From: Chrysemys picta bellii
Lineage: Eukaryota > Chordata > Testudines > Emydidae
Assembly (NCBI RefSeq): GCF_011386835.1
Contig: NC_088792.1
Location: 41,530,882 to 41,594,881, forward strand
Direction: 5' to 3'
DNA: 64,000 bases
The notes beneath the pieces are model-generated. The model did no database searches. It was not told where the DNA came from and was given only the letters and a program-made list of their open reading frames with translations. Both the position numbers and the translations under genes were made by a program. This document shows positions 12,301 through 27,300 of this stretch, piece after piece; within the stretch, counting starts at the first letter, position 1; every line of letters starts with the position of its first letter.

Positions 12301-15300
12301 ACCTTCTGCTGCTATAGCTAATGGTGATTCTCCTGTAGCTCAAATGAGCTGATTTTCTGAAGCAGAAGAGGTTGGGTTCTGTCATAGATGATGCCTATAT
12401 ATGCAGTCTATAGAGTCACTGCAAGTGTAATATTTTTGCTTGTCCCACCAGTGATTTTTTTGCATCCTATAGCACACTAGCCATCTAGAAGTCATTGTTT
12501 CCATAGGTAATAGGAGTAACCAGATGTAATTATCCAGGCTACCCTCCAACTGTTGCAATGTAGTGGCATTATTGTGCAGAACATAGAAGTTTCTGCTACT
12601 GTATACAGGTTGATTATTGTGAAGGAACAGAGTGTTTCCTCCAACAATTAGACTTCATAGATCAGAGCTACTCCCATAAATTCCTATTTATTCTTTCAAC
12701 TGGATAGAGACTCCATTTTACAGACTTTAAAAGTACTGACACTTATTCCAATAATACACGCTCTGTTTGGCTTTAAGGAATGTCTTTGAAATTTTATATA
12801 ACTCATTAGCTATCTCCTGAGTTCCAAAAAGCAGCAGCAATCTGTGTCATTGAGTACATGTTTGAAAAAATGCAATATTAATGCAAAATAGGGTTATGTA
12901 CTTGACAGACACAGGTTCTCTATCCGTTAATATATGTTAAATATTATATATTGTTGTAAAACCAAATCCAACCTCTAGTGCAGGCTCTCGAATTCCAGGG
13001 CACGAAACTAGAACTGTTACATTCAATTGCTTACCATCAGACCGTTTACAGACAGAGAAATAATTTTCATCACAGGATGCTGTTTTCCAGGTTCCATCAA
13101 GGTCTAGATAGACACAGGCTATTTTCTGTTTTGGTTCCCCTCTAGCCCAATTAGAATATTTGATTCTCCTGTTATCAGTCCATTTGTAATAGCCATCAGT
13201 CTAAAAGCAAAACAAATGGAATTAACAAATGGCAGCTCATAGGCATAAACATGATTCTCTCTGTTTACACTCTAGTCTCCTGTTTCAGATCAGAGGATTC
13301 ATACACATCCCCTGATGATATATGCAGCCCTATTTTGCAGGAAACACCCATATGCCATTGTTATTCTGACACATTCAAATGAGTACTGAGCACGTCTGAG
13401 GGTGATGTAGAACAGTGTGCCTTATGCATTTGTAACCCTTCTGCCAGGTGCAGTTGGCAGCAACAAGGGCCGGGTTCAATATCCAGGGATTCCTCTTAAC
13501 AACACAAAATAGACCAGATTGAGTCCCACCAACCTGGGAAAACTAAAAACCACCCTGGGGCTCCTGTCAGAGGCAATACTTCCCCACTCGCAAGCACTGA
13601 GTCCGTGTACAACAAAATAAAGCTTTTATTAAAAAGGAAAAGGGACCCAGCATTAATTTAGGAAAACACCACAATCACTATTTAAAAGCATGAGACCATA
13701 AGCTTCTACCTGTAATACTCCCAACTGTGTTACTGAAAAAACTGCAGCAGACAGAAACTCAAATAGAAGAAAAAAGTTCCACCACATACCCCTCTGCCGA
13801 TCCACACTAAATGTGTTGGTCTTTGCTAGCAGAATTTGCACCCACCACAGCCACAACGCTGGGATAAACAACCATCAAGCAAAGAGCGAGGCTTTTGCAA
13901 TACAGTAACTCCTCACTTAACGTTGTAGTTATGTTCCTGAAAAATGCGACTTTAAGTGAAACGATGTTAAGTGAATCCAATTTCCCCATGAGAATTCATG
14001 TAAATGAGGCGATGAGGTTCCAGGGAAATTTTTTTCACCAGACAAAAGACTATATTATATACATACACACACACAGTATAAGTTTTAAACAAACAATTTA
14101 ATACTGGTACACAACGATGATGATTGTGAAGCTTGATTGAGGTGGAGGAGTCAAAAGGTGGGATATCTCCCTTACTGCTAAATGAAGAACTAGCAGTTGG
14201 CTGAGCCCTCAAGGGTTAACTCTCTCACTCTACAAGGCAGCAGGAATGGAGGGAGATATGCGCATTTCCCCTTTAAGTACACTGCCTTGTTAATTAGATT
14301 AGCTTGCTGAGACAGCAGCTGCTGCAATCTCCCTCTGTCCTGAGCCCTGGTGTGTCCCCCCTGCTCTAGGGAAGATGGGGTAAGCGGGGTGCAGGAGCAG
14401 AGGGGAGGGGGACACCCTGACATTAGCCTCCCCCCTCTCTCTTCCCTCCCCCCCGCACAGCAAGCAGGAGTCTCAGGGAGCAGCTCCAAGGCAGAAGGCA
14501 GGAGCAGCACATGGCAGTGGTGGGAGGGACAGCTGCAATTGATAGCCTGCTGGGCAGCTGCTGCACAGGAAACTTAGGGGACTGGGGAGCTGATAGGGGG
14601 GCTGCTGATCTACCCTGTGGTTCCAAGCCCCCACCAGCTAGCTGCAATGGGCTGCTCTTCCTGCAAGCAGTAGACAAAGCAGGTGGCTGCCAAATGACAT
14701 TAGAAGGGAGCATTACACAACTTTAAACACGCATATTCCCTAATTGATCAGCAAGGTAACAATGAAAGAACGTTAACCGGGACGACTTTAAGTGAGGAGT
14801 TACTGTATCTATTAAATAGCAGCTTCCTCAGAAACTGAAAAGAACTTTCTACAGTCTTTACCATCCGAACCACATTTCCTAGACTTCCCCTCCAACTGCT
14901 GATCAGCTTTCCTCACTACATTTCTATTGCTCCCCTTTTCCACTCACTACTTGTTTCTCCTAGTATGGCTTCCCTGCTACTCTAGCTGCATCTCAGGATA
15001 TCTTTGAAGGACCGTGACATAGAAGAGTTAGGGATTCCTAGATAACTTGATACTCAGCTTGAGACCATCAAGAGTCTACCTATTAAAGCCCTATAAAATG
15101 GATAAGGTCAAAATTTAAAGGAAAATTCAAGCTCTATTTGGAGTAGCAGCGTACCATTCAGACCTCACCCGTTTCGTGTTCTTACCACATTGCTGTTGAG
15201 ACCAACCCATGCAGGCTCTCCAAACTGCAACATGTATAACCACAGGAATAAAGCACTATAGTAATCCAAAATGCTGGCAAGTTCTAAAGATTTTTTCTTG

Positions 15301-18300
15301 CAGTTGTTTCGTGCCTCTTCCCAATTAATTTTGGAGCGGATAATTGAATAGCTACTATTACCATAATGAATAATGTCTGAGGCTGGAATTGCTGGGGAAT
15401 GAAATAAATCAGGGTCTGTTGTTTTGGGGAAGAAAAAAAAAACAATGAAAATGTTTGCATGCTTGGTTAGTCATACCATTGCACCACAAATAAATGCAGT
15501 ATTACAAAAATTGAGTGGGACAGCACAAGCAATAAGTGAAAATCATTCCTCATTTACAACCCAAAGAAATATATACAATATATTTTGATGAATCGTGTTT
15601 GCTGTTCAAATCTAGAACAATGAATCCACACCTACTCTAGGTCACAAGTGAAAATCAGCTGGGTGCTTTCACAGGATGGATTTCCCTCTAGCCAACTGTG
15701 AAATTCACCCAACACAGAAACCACTTAAATCCTCAAAATAGGAGTACACAGGGGTGGGGCAAATTGCTTCCTAAATGGACAAGCAAAACAAACAAATATT
15801 CATTCTTCCCTTTCCAGAGTTTAATCAAAAGAGTTTGGGGTACAAACGGAAAACCAAACCAGCATTATCCCTCTGATGGTATGGTATACAGAAATACGAC
15901 TTTGGCTGAGTTGTTCTCAGTGCAGGGCCTGAAAAAGTAGGGCAAAAATGGCTTAAAGCTGCTGCCTTTGTGCTTATCCAGTTTTAGTAGCAACTGGGGA
16001 ATGCTTTATTCCAGCCAGAGATTCCTTTATGTAAAGGGAATCCTCAGCTGCCATCCTCTGACCCAAATTTCTGTTCTTCCGGTAGTGCCAACTGTGGCAC
16101 CTATCTGCTATCAAGCTGAGTCCAGCATTTCCCCATAACTAGCCACATCTTTCCTCTTCCTCTGGACTCTATGAGTGCAAATGAGCTTTGGATGAATCTG
16201 TTCTCCAGCCACTTCCCACTCTGCAGATCTAGAGGAAAATTGGGTTGTGTAGCTTTGACCCTACTTGGGTAATGCCAGTCAAATTACATGAAATCCCCGC
16301 AGACCCAGATGAATAGTATAACCTGTTATTGTGTCCTTAACTTAATCCCCAAGAGACATTTTTTCTCTGTTAATGATTTTTAAGGGTACAATTTTTTTAG
16401 TTATACCCTATATTGTGGAGGTTACTGTTGGACTTGTGCTTTTTAAATATTAGCCAGGGCACGTAGAGGCTGGGATAGGCACTTTTTGTGGTTGTTCTTA
16501 CAAATTAAATAAGCACATAGAAAACTACAACAAAATAATGTACAGAGGGACATCTCTGGTCATGAAAGGCTCAAAACTAGAAAAAAACAGCTGCAGGCAT
16601 GAGGTACAGAAGTAGAGTTTTGCAGAGAAGTTTACAGAGGCCTTGTCTACACTACCAGGGTAAGTCAACCTAAGTTATGCTATTCCAGCTACGTGAATAA
16701 CGTAATTGGAGTCGACGTAGCTTAGGTCAACTTATCCCGGTGTCTTCACCGTGCTACATCAATAGAAGACGCTCTCCCATCAACTTACCTTACTCTTCTC
16801 GGGGAGCTGAAGTACTGGAGTTGACCAGGGAGCACTCTACCATCAATTTAGCAGGTCTTCATTAGACCCCCTAATTTGACACCCGCTGCATCGATTTCAG
16901 CAAAGTTGATCTCCCCAGTAGTGACGACAAGCCTATTGACTCATAGACTTTAAGGCCAGACATTATACCTTCCCATGCAGTGCCAGTTAAATTGCAGTAA
17001 TTTATTTTTGTAATTGCAGCAAAGAAACCCAACAATGCCATGACCAATGGTCTGGCATTTCAATATTATGAAAACAGTAATTACTTATTAGCTTTTATTA
17101 TAGTTCAGCACTTTGACATAAACCCTACCTATTTTTCCAAGACAAGATTTTCAAAGGTGATTTTAAGTTCTTCAGTTTCAGGGTGTTCAACTTAAGACCT
17201 CTTCAATGGTTCTGATTTTCAGAAAGTGCTGACCACCAACCCTCTGAAAATCACATCCTTTTGAGGGGGTCTCAAGATGGGCATCGAAAAATTCAGACAC
17301 CCAAAATTATTAGTCACTTCTGAAAATCTTGGTCAGAACATACAAATGGAAAAATTGAAATAATAAATGTTTCCCTTTTCACTCAAATCCTGAGTATTCA
17401 GACTCTGTGGGTGAAGTGCAAATAAACTGGAGGTGAAATCTAACCCCAACTCAGAGCCATAACATAGGATACCCGTGATAGCTATTCCATCTAGAATTCC
17501 TGGGCTGTGACAGAAGATGCAGCTTCTTGGCACCAGATGCTTGAGATATTGGCAGCCACAGTATCTGAGTAAACAAGGAACTTTAGAACTCAGAGGGGTT
17601 ATTAAATGTGCTTTAAATTAGAAGGCTGATCAAATTAAACTCACTGCTGTCCATCTGGCATATATAGCTTTTGTTCTGCTGACAATCATTGTTTCCCCAT
17701 TTCCCTTCCTCTCCTACAAATCTCTTCATCATTGCAATACAGTCAGTCTAGGGACAAAGGATACATGAATTAATAAAAGTGAAAAAAATGCTGGCAAAAT
17801 AATAGAGGTTACTTATTAATAATGAGACCCAATAAATCTTTTTCTGCTCTAATTTTGATTCTGTGGCACAGTGTACATAAAACTACTTTTTTAAGAAAAG
17901 GAAACAAGTATTTAAATTTCTGGAAGGAGGTGGGTTAAATATAAGTATTTTCTTAAAAAGCAAAAATGAACTTCAGGGCTTGCATTTGATTGGTACAAGA
18001 GCATTCGTCAAGTGCTGGCAATCCCTTACAGTGCACCCAGACTATTACACTATTATCATACAACCTATCATGTAAAAGAAAATAATGCAAAGTTAAAAAA
18101 AAAACATACTGAGTATCTGCAATGAATATAACTCTGTTAAAGCACCATGCTACTATAGTTCTGGATTTCTGCAAAAAAAGATTTGCAATCAGAACTGCTA
18201 GTACATGGAGACAATGTAAAAAACGTAAACCCTCTGTTTGCAGTAGCGCCTTCCGTGGCAGTCAATGTTTTCAATAAGAGACAAGTTGAACTGGTTGCAT

Positions 18301-21300
18301 AAAGCTTGACTCTGCCCCAGGTTACAGTGGTTTAGTCATATTTGTTCTGTTTACCTCCTGTGTAACAAGTGTCCAGTCAACTCGTATGTAACTATCTCTA
18401 AATGGGAAATTCCTGGCCCACTTTGCATAGTCAAATAAACTCCCATCTGTCCAAAGATAATGGCCCTCCATGTTAATATCGTTCAGTCCAATCCAGGTTT
18501 CAGCCATGACATCCTTTAAATGGAAGGTGAGGAAAGCTGCAAAAAACCCAGAGGTATATGTTTTACAAAAATGGATTCCCTTTCTCCAATCTCTGAAGAC
18601 ACCAGCATGCCCAAAACTTGAACAATGGTAAAAAATACTAAAAATAAAATTACTGCTCAAGTATTGAATTAAAAAAAACTTGCAAATGCTACATTTTATT
18701 ACTCTAAATAATTGCCTGATGGTGAGATTGAAAGGAATGTCTGTTACAAAAATAGTAACTTAAAAGAGATAGGAGGATTCAATTAGGAAAAGTACAAATA
18801 AAGGTTTTCAGTTTAAAAACTCTAACCACAGCCCCTTGGAAGAGGACACAGAAATAGTACAGCCACAACACAGGTAATTTGTACCCCCCACCTAGGAACT
18901 GATGTTCAGTACCCTATGCATAATGTGTTACAGAAGGCACTCAGGTACTATGGTGATGCATGCTAGCATCGAACTTTGGAAGTTAGGCAGGTATGATACA
19001 TTTTTCTCAAAGTAGTTTTCATTAATTCTTATATTAACTATTAGTGACAAAGGCAGCATAGTTTACTGGAGCAGCCTCAAAATTCCAGCTACATAAACTA
19101 CGTTTATGATTGTTAGAAATGGGTAGATGTCTCATCTAGTACCGAAGGGACCAGATATTATACCTTGCACTTGTTCATTATGTATAGAAGGCAGGTTTCC
19201 TCCTAACTTTATGCAAGTGTTTCGTGCAGCATGCCAAGTCAATCTCTCTGCTTCACTGGAGCCGAATATTTTATAACACTGTGGGGGGAAACAGGACATT
19301 TTACTGTAAAGTGCCCAAGAAAGAATAAACCATGAGATTTGACCCAGTCCTAGTGCACACGCATACTGAGCTCAAAGAGTGGGGGACTGTTTGTAATGCC
19401 AGATAAAAAGGGGTGGAGCTGGCAGGGTGTGCAGTACTTCCACCCCAACAGGCCATCCAAGATGAGCGTTGGAGAAGAACTTATGATTTATATATTGATA
19501 AAGGACATTGATTTCAGGGGTGAGCTAGAAGGAGTGAATTCTCTAAGAGCGTCCAAGCAGGAACTATGTCTGGTCCAAGTTAATCAGCGAGGTTAGGCAA
19601 TAATTGTAGGATAAGGTGAAATGTAACAATCAATGTCCAAAGGGGAGAAGGAACTGAACAATACGATGAAGACTGGGTTAAATCCATGCCCGTTTTGGCA
19701 GCACCCTGGTGGTTGCTGTTTGTCAATCGGGAGAGAGTTGTGATCTAATGGACAGAGCACTGGACTGGGATTTAGGAAACCTATTCCTGGCTCTGCTGCT
19801 AGCCTGCTAGATGACCTTAGGCAAATCAATTCACCTCTCTTCGCCTTAGTTTCCCGACCTGTAAGAATGGGATAATGATATTAACTTCCCTTGCAAAGCG
19901 CTTTGAGAGTTACTGAAGAAAACCGCTATATAAGAGTTAGTTTTTTACATCATCATCATCATCATCATCATCAAACCTGTTTTCTTTTATATGTACTTAA
20001 CCTTTAAAGATCTAGGAATGTGCTGTATGCTGAAGGCAGCTGCCATTTTGGTTATGTCTACACTTATAGACATGTGTAGAAAGCAGACTCTGCATGCCCC
20101 CTGGCATGGGTATAAAAAGCAGTGTAGATGGTGGGGCACTGCTTAGGCGAGCAAAGACGCATCAGAACCTTATGGTATATCCCCTACACAGCTCTCTACT
20201 CCCCCAAGCAGCGCCTCCCCATGCCTACCCTGCTTTTTTTTAAGCAGCGTAGTGTCCCTCTGCCTTCCTGTTGACAGAGCTTTTCCCAGCCACAGAGAAA
20301 GACTCCAACAGCAGGGAAAGGCTCCACCAGGAGTGAAGCAGTGGGGAAAGACTCCAGCAGCTCCCTGCTGCCAGAGCCTTTCCCCCCATCTTCCCCTTGC
20401 CGGAACCTTTCCCAGCTGCCTCCCCACTGCCAGAGCCCTTCGCTGCCACATGGACCTACATACCGCTGTGTAGACATGGCCTGCTTTTCACTGTGGTATA
20501 CAGCTACATGTACCCTATGTGCCACCGCCGCAAGTGTAGACAAAGTTTTTGCGTTCAGTTCAAATGGAGCCTGTAACAGAGGAGACACATACTGTGCTTT
20601 CTTATGGAACACATTCTCGTCTTCATGAATGTGGCTAAAATTCAGAAAAAGAAAGTCACTTAGACTGAAAAATTATGAATGCTATTTATCTCTTGAAAAT
20701 ATTATTGTCTAAGGACTGTTTGGAGTGGCAAAGGAATAGAAGAATGGTCTAAGAGAAATAAGCAGAGGATTTTACATTTGAGTATTTCTAGGAGGTTTGC
20801 TTTAGGGATAAGAAAGGGGTCTGCTCTGGAGCAAACTTTGTGTACAGTACCTTTGGCATTTCCACTTTCCCAGATCACTCTCAAGTCTGGGTCTCTCATT
20901 AGCATATTAGAGTCCTTAGGCCAAAAATTTCAGCTAGTGTAAAGCAGCTTTGACGTGAAAGGAGCAGTATCAATTTACACGTGCTGAGGCTTTGACCTAT
21001 TGGGTAATCAATCTTTTGTAAATTTAATGAACAACTAAATCTCCCCATTCAGTTGGTTTCAGGGATAGTTTGGGCAGTGACCCAGTTAGACATAAAATGA
21101 GAAGAAGGTTTTTCATTCAGTGCGTATATATTTAGCAGGAAGATCTGACTCTCTTTCTGTAATGCTGATACAAAAGTGATCTCCCTGATTTGTCTGAGTG
21201 CTCATTGACTGAAGAGGTATATTTTTCTTAATGAAACTTGCTACTTCCCTCTTTTTCTGCTCTTATAGATTCAGATTCTAAGACTGAAAGGGACCTCGAG

Positions 21301-24300
21301 AGGTCATCGAGTCCAGTCCCCTGCCCTCATGGCAGGACCAAATACTGTCTAGACCGTCCCTGATAGACATTTATCTAACCTACTATTAAATATCTCCCGA
21401 GATGGAGATTCCACAACCTCCCTAAGCAATTTATTCCAGTGTTTAACTACCCTGACAGTTAGGAACTTTTTCCTAATGTCCAACCTAAACCTCCCTTGCT
21501 GCAGTTTAAGCCCATTGCTTCTTGTTCTATCCTTAGAGGCTAAGGTGAACAAGTTTTCTCCCTCCTCCTTATGACACCCTTTTAGATACCTGAAAACTGC
21601 TATCATGTCCCCTCTCAGTCTTCTCTTTTCCAAACTAAACAAACCCAATTCTTTCAGCCTTCCTTCATAGGTCATGTTCTCAAGACCTTTAATCATTCTT
21701 GGTGCTCTTCTCTGGACCCTCTCCAATTTCTCCACATCTTTCTTGAAATGCGGTGCCCAGAACTGGACACAATACTCCAGTTGAGGCCTAACCAGCGCAG
21801 AGTAGAGCGGAAGAATGACTTCTCGTGTCTTGCTCACAACACACCTGTTAATGCATCCCAGAATCATGTTTGCTTTTTTTGCAACAGCATCACACTGTTG
21901 ACTCATATTTAGCTTGTGGTCCACTATAATCCCTAGATCCCTTTCTGCCGTACTCCTTCCTAGACAGTCTCTTCCCATTCTGTATGTGTGAAACTGATTT
22001 TTTCTTCCTAAGCGGAGCACTTTGCATTTGTTTTTGTTAAACTTCATCCTGTTTACCTCAGACCATTTCTCCAATTTGTCCAGATCATTTTGAATTATGA
22101 CCCTGTCCTCCAAAGCAGTTGCAATCCCTCCCAGTTTGGTATCATCTGCAAACTTAATAAACGTACTTTCTATGCCAATATCTAAGTCGTTAATGAAGAT
22201 ATTGAACAGAGACAGTCCCAAAACAGACCCCTGAGGAACCCCTCTTGTTATGCCTTTCCAGCAGGATTGGGAACCATTAATAACAACTCTCTGAGTATGG
22301 TTATCCAGCCAGTTATGCACCTACCTTATAGTGGCCCCATCTAAATTGTATTTGCCTAGTTTATATATAAGAATATCATGCGAGACCGTATCAAATGCCT
22401 TACTAAAGACTAGGTATACCACATCCACAGCTTCTCCCTTACATAAGGGGAGTAGTTCCTTATTTTCATGTTCTTGTGGTCATGTGTATTTCCATTTACC
22501 ACAGCACAGGAACAAAGTAGTATTTGCACAAGAAGGTTAAAATATTTGTTTTTCTTGTCAGCTATTAGTTTGCTGATATTTAAGATGACAACATTCAGAT
22601 GTCCTGCTATTTATTTAAAGTGGACCTACTGCATTTTTTCCAGTTCACCCTCATTCAGAAAACTGTTTAGACTTTCTGCTCAATAGAACAGCTGGTATTT
22701 TCATTCACTAAACTTGTCTAAAACAAACCCAAATAGCAGAAAAAAGAAAGATAACTTTGGTTTAGGCCTACTAACAGATACAAAAATTACTCCTCTGTTA
22801 AATTAATTCATTAGATATTTAAATGTGAGTATGACATCATCAAAATGGCCCAACCATCCAGATAGAATGCAGCTTTCTGTATAGAATGATATATAAGATA
22901 AAATAATAATTCATATTTAATTTCCCTGAAATACTGTAGATGTTTGTTACTGTACCTTATTATTAAACAAAAGCCAGGTTTCAGGACATCCTCCCAGAGG
23001 AGAAGGTGCTATTGAAGCAAATTCTGAGTGAGAAGAACGGTTGTGCCTTTCACAGATAAAGGCATTTTTAATACCACAGTTTATGTCATTCCAAAAGCCT
23101 GTAAATAAGTTAAATAGAGAAAATCACTTTAGGAGATTGACATTTGTAGTATCACCCTCAGAATGGTGAGCCTCCGACATTGTCAGTAAAACAAGCTGAC
23201 AAGGGGGGAGGGATAGCTCAGTGGTTTGAGCATTGGCCTGCTAAAACCCAGGGTTGTGAATTCAGTCCTTTAGGGGGCCACTTAGGGATCTGGGGCAAAA
23301 TCAGTACTTGGTCCTGCTAGTGAAGGCAGGGGGCTGGACTCAATGACCTTTCAAGGTCCCTTCCAGTTCTAGGAGATACAATATCTCCATTTTTTGGGGC
23401 AGGAGGGATAGCTCAGTGGTTTGAGCATTGGGCAGCTAAACCCAGGGTTGTGAGTTCAATCCTTGAAGGGGCCATTTAGGAATCTGGGGCAAAAATCTGT
23501 CTGGGGATTGGTCCTGCTTTGAGCAGGGGGTTGGACTAGATGACCTCCTGAGGTCCCTTCCAACCCTGATATTCTATGATTCTATGAACAGAATTGAGAT
23601 TTCTTTGGAGGCATACAGAGTAACAGCTCCACCCCACCCCTCTCACAACTCATTTCTTAACATTTATCCAAAAATATTGTCCCATTACTCACCAAAATCT
23701 TTGTTCATGACCACACAGTTTTCATCATTATTTGCAAAGTTGGGTTCATTTGGGGCCCAGGCTACATAGTTCACTGGGGTTCCATCCAGCCAGCTAAAAG
23801 AAACAGTATGACATGCGTCTGAGGAAGTGGGTATTCACCCATGAAAGCTTATGCTCCAATACATCTGTTAGGCTTAAAGGTGCCACAAGACTCTCTGTTG
23901 CTTTTTACAGATCCAGACTAACACAGCTACCCCTCTGATAGTATGACAGTAGTTACTGGATATCTAGCCTTATAATTGTTTTAGCATTACAGGAGTCATT
24001 TGGCAAAAAAATTAAGAGAAATACCATTTGCGATAGTGGGAGTTACATGGTGAAAGCCCTGCGCATCAACTAGCGGACATAGTCTTTATTCATTATTATT
24101 ATTATTATTATTATTATTTATTGTTTGTATCATGGTATCACTTATAGGTCACAACCTTGTTGTTGTTCCATTTTACTAATACAGCCACATATAGTAAAAT
24201 TCAGGCCCTTCCCCAAAAGCTGAGAAAGCCTGAAACCTCAAGCTCTCACTAGCGTCCCAGTGATCCCCTTGTTCCCTCAATATTTTAGTGCTGGGGTGGG

Positions 24301-27300
24301 AGCGTATCACTGCACATTTGGTCGTCATTTGCTTTCTTTCTACTTGGCATGCTGGTGTGGAAGAATGAACTTATTTCTAGCAGCTCATTTGACCTCCCCT
24401 TCTCTTAATGTGAGGGCGAGGGAGCTGGCACTGGCAATGCCTCTCCTCCCCTCCCCTCTGCTCCAGAAAACCCTTTCCAAGAATGTTTCTAAAACAGTAA
24501 TTCTCAAACTGTGGCCCACTGGTGATCCTCAGAGAGCTGTCTGCTCCCAGGCTGCAGACTGCCCTTGTTTCCTGTTGAACTGATGGGAGACGATCATGAA
24601 ATGAAGAGTAGATGTAGACAATATGATTGTCCTTTTTGGAAAAATGGAAACCACACTTCTCACACTAAATATGCCCATAGCAAGGGGCACAAATCCCAAG
24701 AATGAGAACCTGCAGAGTGTAGCATCTTTTGGAGGAACAACTTTACATAATACAAACAAAACAAATAAATTGATGAAATTTAACACATGGATTTGACTTG
24801 CTCACATTTCCCCCCAAAATTCAGAAATTGGAAAAGAAAAGATTTTGTTTTTATAACACTGGAAAACCATTTTCACACAGACTTTTCTGCTGAAACTAAG
24901 TTAGAGTAAATTTTCACAAAAGTTAGCAAACCTGGAAATGGAATACCTAAGAAACTCAAATATTGCAGTGCTAAAGAGCAGTCATTCATTACACACTTTA
25001 AAGTTGCTTCTTTACTTACCTAAATTTTTGATCAAAGCTGACAGTTAGGCCAATGAAATATGAATTCATTCTGTTTTTAGTGTAAATCTAAAACATGAAG
25101 AGATTACACTAATTTAAAACCATTTATCTTTTATACTGAGCAGAAAACTAGAAGGGGCTCAGCCACCTTTGCGGTGCTGTTTTCCCCTTCTTTGGATCCC
25201 AGGGGGCACAGAGCACAGATCCAGGATCCATGCTGTGGATAGCAAGTAAAGCCAGGAAGAGTGAGGGTGGGAGGCATGTATAGAAAAGGACAGGAATGCA
25301 CATCATCTCTCTGCTCCTCAACTCTGCAGAGGTCAGACAGACAAGATAATACAGCCTGGGGCAGTATCTTCCTCTCTACCTCCTCAGCATTCACATACTT
25401 TCTCTCTACTCACCAAAAGGAAATAAAATCCTAAAATAAGATTGTGGGCCAGTGTTTTTCTCTGGATCGTTGCCTTTATTTTCTCAATTGCTTTGCTGCA
25501 TCTCATGCCTGAAGCACTCACATCAACATCAGATGGTGTTTCATTAGGCCATTAAGGCCCTATCCTGCATGCCTGACTCAGTCCAAACTCCCACTATCTT
25601 TGGAACTTTTGAACCTAACAAGTGGAACAGCAGCGGAGTTTGGAAATTATTATTTTGCACTGCAGTTTGGCTGTTAAGAAGCTAATGTAGGTACAAATGT
25701 AAATGTAATGAATGGACCATGCTGGTTCTATTGTATAATTAACTCCTGATGAGATGTGGTGTGGGTCTGAAGGGACTCTCTGCATTCTCTCCAAAGTTTT
25801 GAAAGCAGAGCGTGAGGTGTCTATGATCGCTATATTGAACATATTTTTGAATCAATATGTCTGGCTCTTACATATCTCCATAGAAATTTCCTTTCACTTT
25901 CACTGTCAATGACAGCAAGATCTGCAAACTTCTTCTTGCAAATATCCCAAGCTTTCTCCATATGGACATTTTCTGTGCTGAAGTAGTACTGCTTGTCTTC
26001 ATAGATAACCCATCCATCGTCAGTGACTTTATAATCTGAAAGATAAATAAAGTGCCATATGCGGTATCTGTACTGTACACGTTCTCATCATACAGTTATA
26101 TTTTTTTCTGGCAAGAGGGAAAAATACCTACCAAACTTAGTACTTGGTTCAGGTTTTAATGGAATGCCTGTAAAACAAAATATCAGCATGAGCTTTGTCT
26201 CAAACACTCATTCAAGGAAATTGATTTTGTGCAGTAGCTAATGACAACGACTTGCAGGAAAAAAAGGAATCAAGCATTATCTTATGCACTGCACAGGTTT
26301 TTGTCATTAACTTCACAAGACTAACATAAAATATATTTATCATTTAGAATAATATCATTGAATAGTTACATTTGAAGAAAACACACATGTCCCTAGCAAG
26401 TACTGGGTTGCAATAAGTATGCACTCTGAATGCTACTTTTAAATGTGCTCTAAAATATATTGCCTTAGGTGAAATCCATGGGTTCCTACTTAGACAGAAA
26501 TTAATTATTTCATTAACATTCTACGATATGGTAGGGGTCAGAGCAAGCCATTGCAGGCCTGTGTCAGCAGTGATGCTGCCATGTACACCGGTGCAAACCA
26601 GACATGAGGATTCCTGACACTGATTTTTCATAAATATTACAAGTAATTCTCTGTGTCCTCACTGACTCGTGCTATCTTGATGGTTTGGTTTGTGTTAGAA
26701 AAGTGGGGTTTTAAGAGAAATTTAAAGAGAGATAGGGTAGGCACCTTGCAGATGAGTTCAGGGAAGTCAAACCAAGCAGAGAGGGCAGTGTGGAAGAAGC
26801 CATGGAGGTGATTGTTTGAGAAAGTAACAAGGAGGCAGACAAGGTGGCAGAGTGGGACGGAGGTGATGCAAAACCTGACTCAGGAGGATAGATTGTAAGC
26901 AGTGCTTAATTTGTAATGAAAGAGGTGCTGGGGATCAAGCAATTTTTTTATATTAATAATTGATGCAGTAAGCCCAAAGGTGCCGAGACTAAACTGCCAT
27001 GCCTAGAGGTGCCGAGGCTCAGTGCAAGCAAGCCCCTGGTACAAATTAAGCACTGGTTATAAGGGCTAGTTTTATATAGACCCCCAAAGCCTGGCTCTAA
27101 CAGAAATTCTCACAGTTAGAACAGTTCTAATGCCCTAGTTAGAAAGTGGGCAATGAGGAAGAAACCATCCTGTTCCTTGCCCCAGGTCTGGCCCCTTGAA
27201 AATTCTTCTTTCTTCAGTATGCCTTGTGGGGGGGTTGCGCAAAGGCCATTATTACTGCTGTTACCTTTCCTCCTTTCTTCTCTGATTTTGTTTGAGGGGA

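Noticed and set aside
20170..20628. Overlapping long open frames on both strands
   Set aside because: They lie in a GC-rich MITE interior with repeated GGAAAGGCTCC blocks and show no conserved domain.
23208..23280. Possible tRNA gene
   Set aside because: A and B boxes are present, but the cloverleaf is degraded and the sequence continues into a CR1-like tail; it is a SINE head. The same applies to 23402 and 39390.
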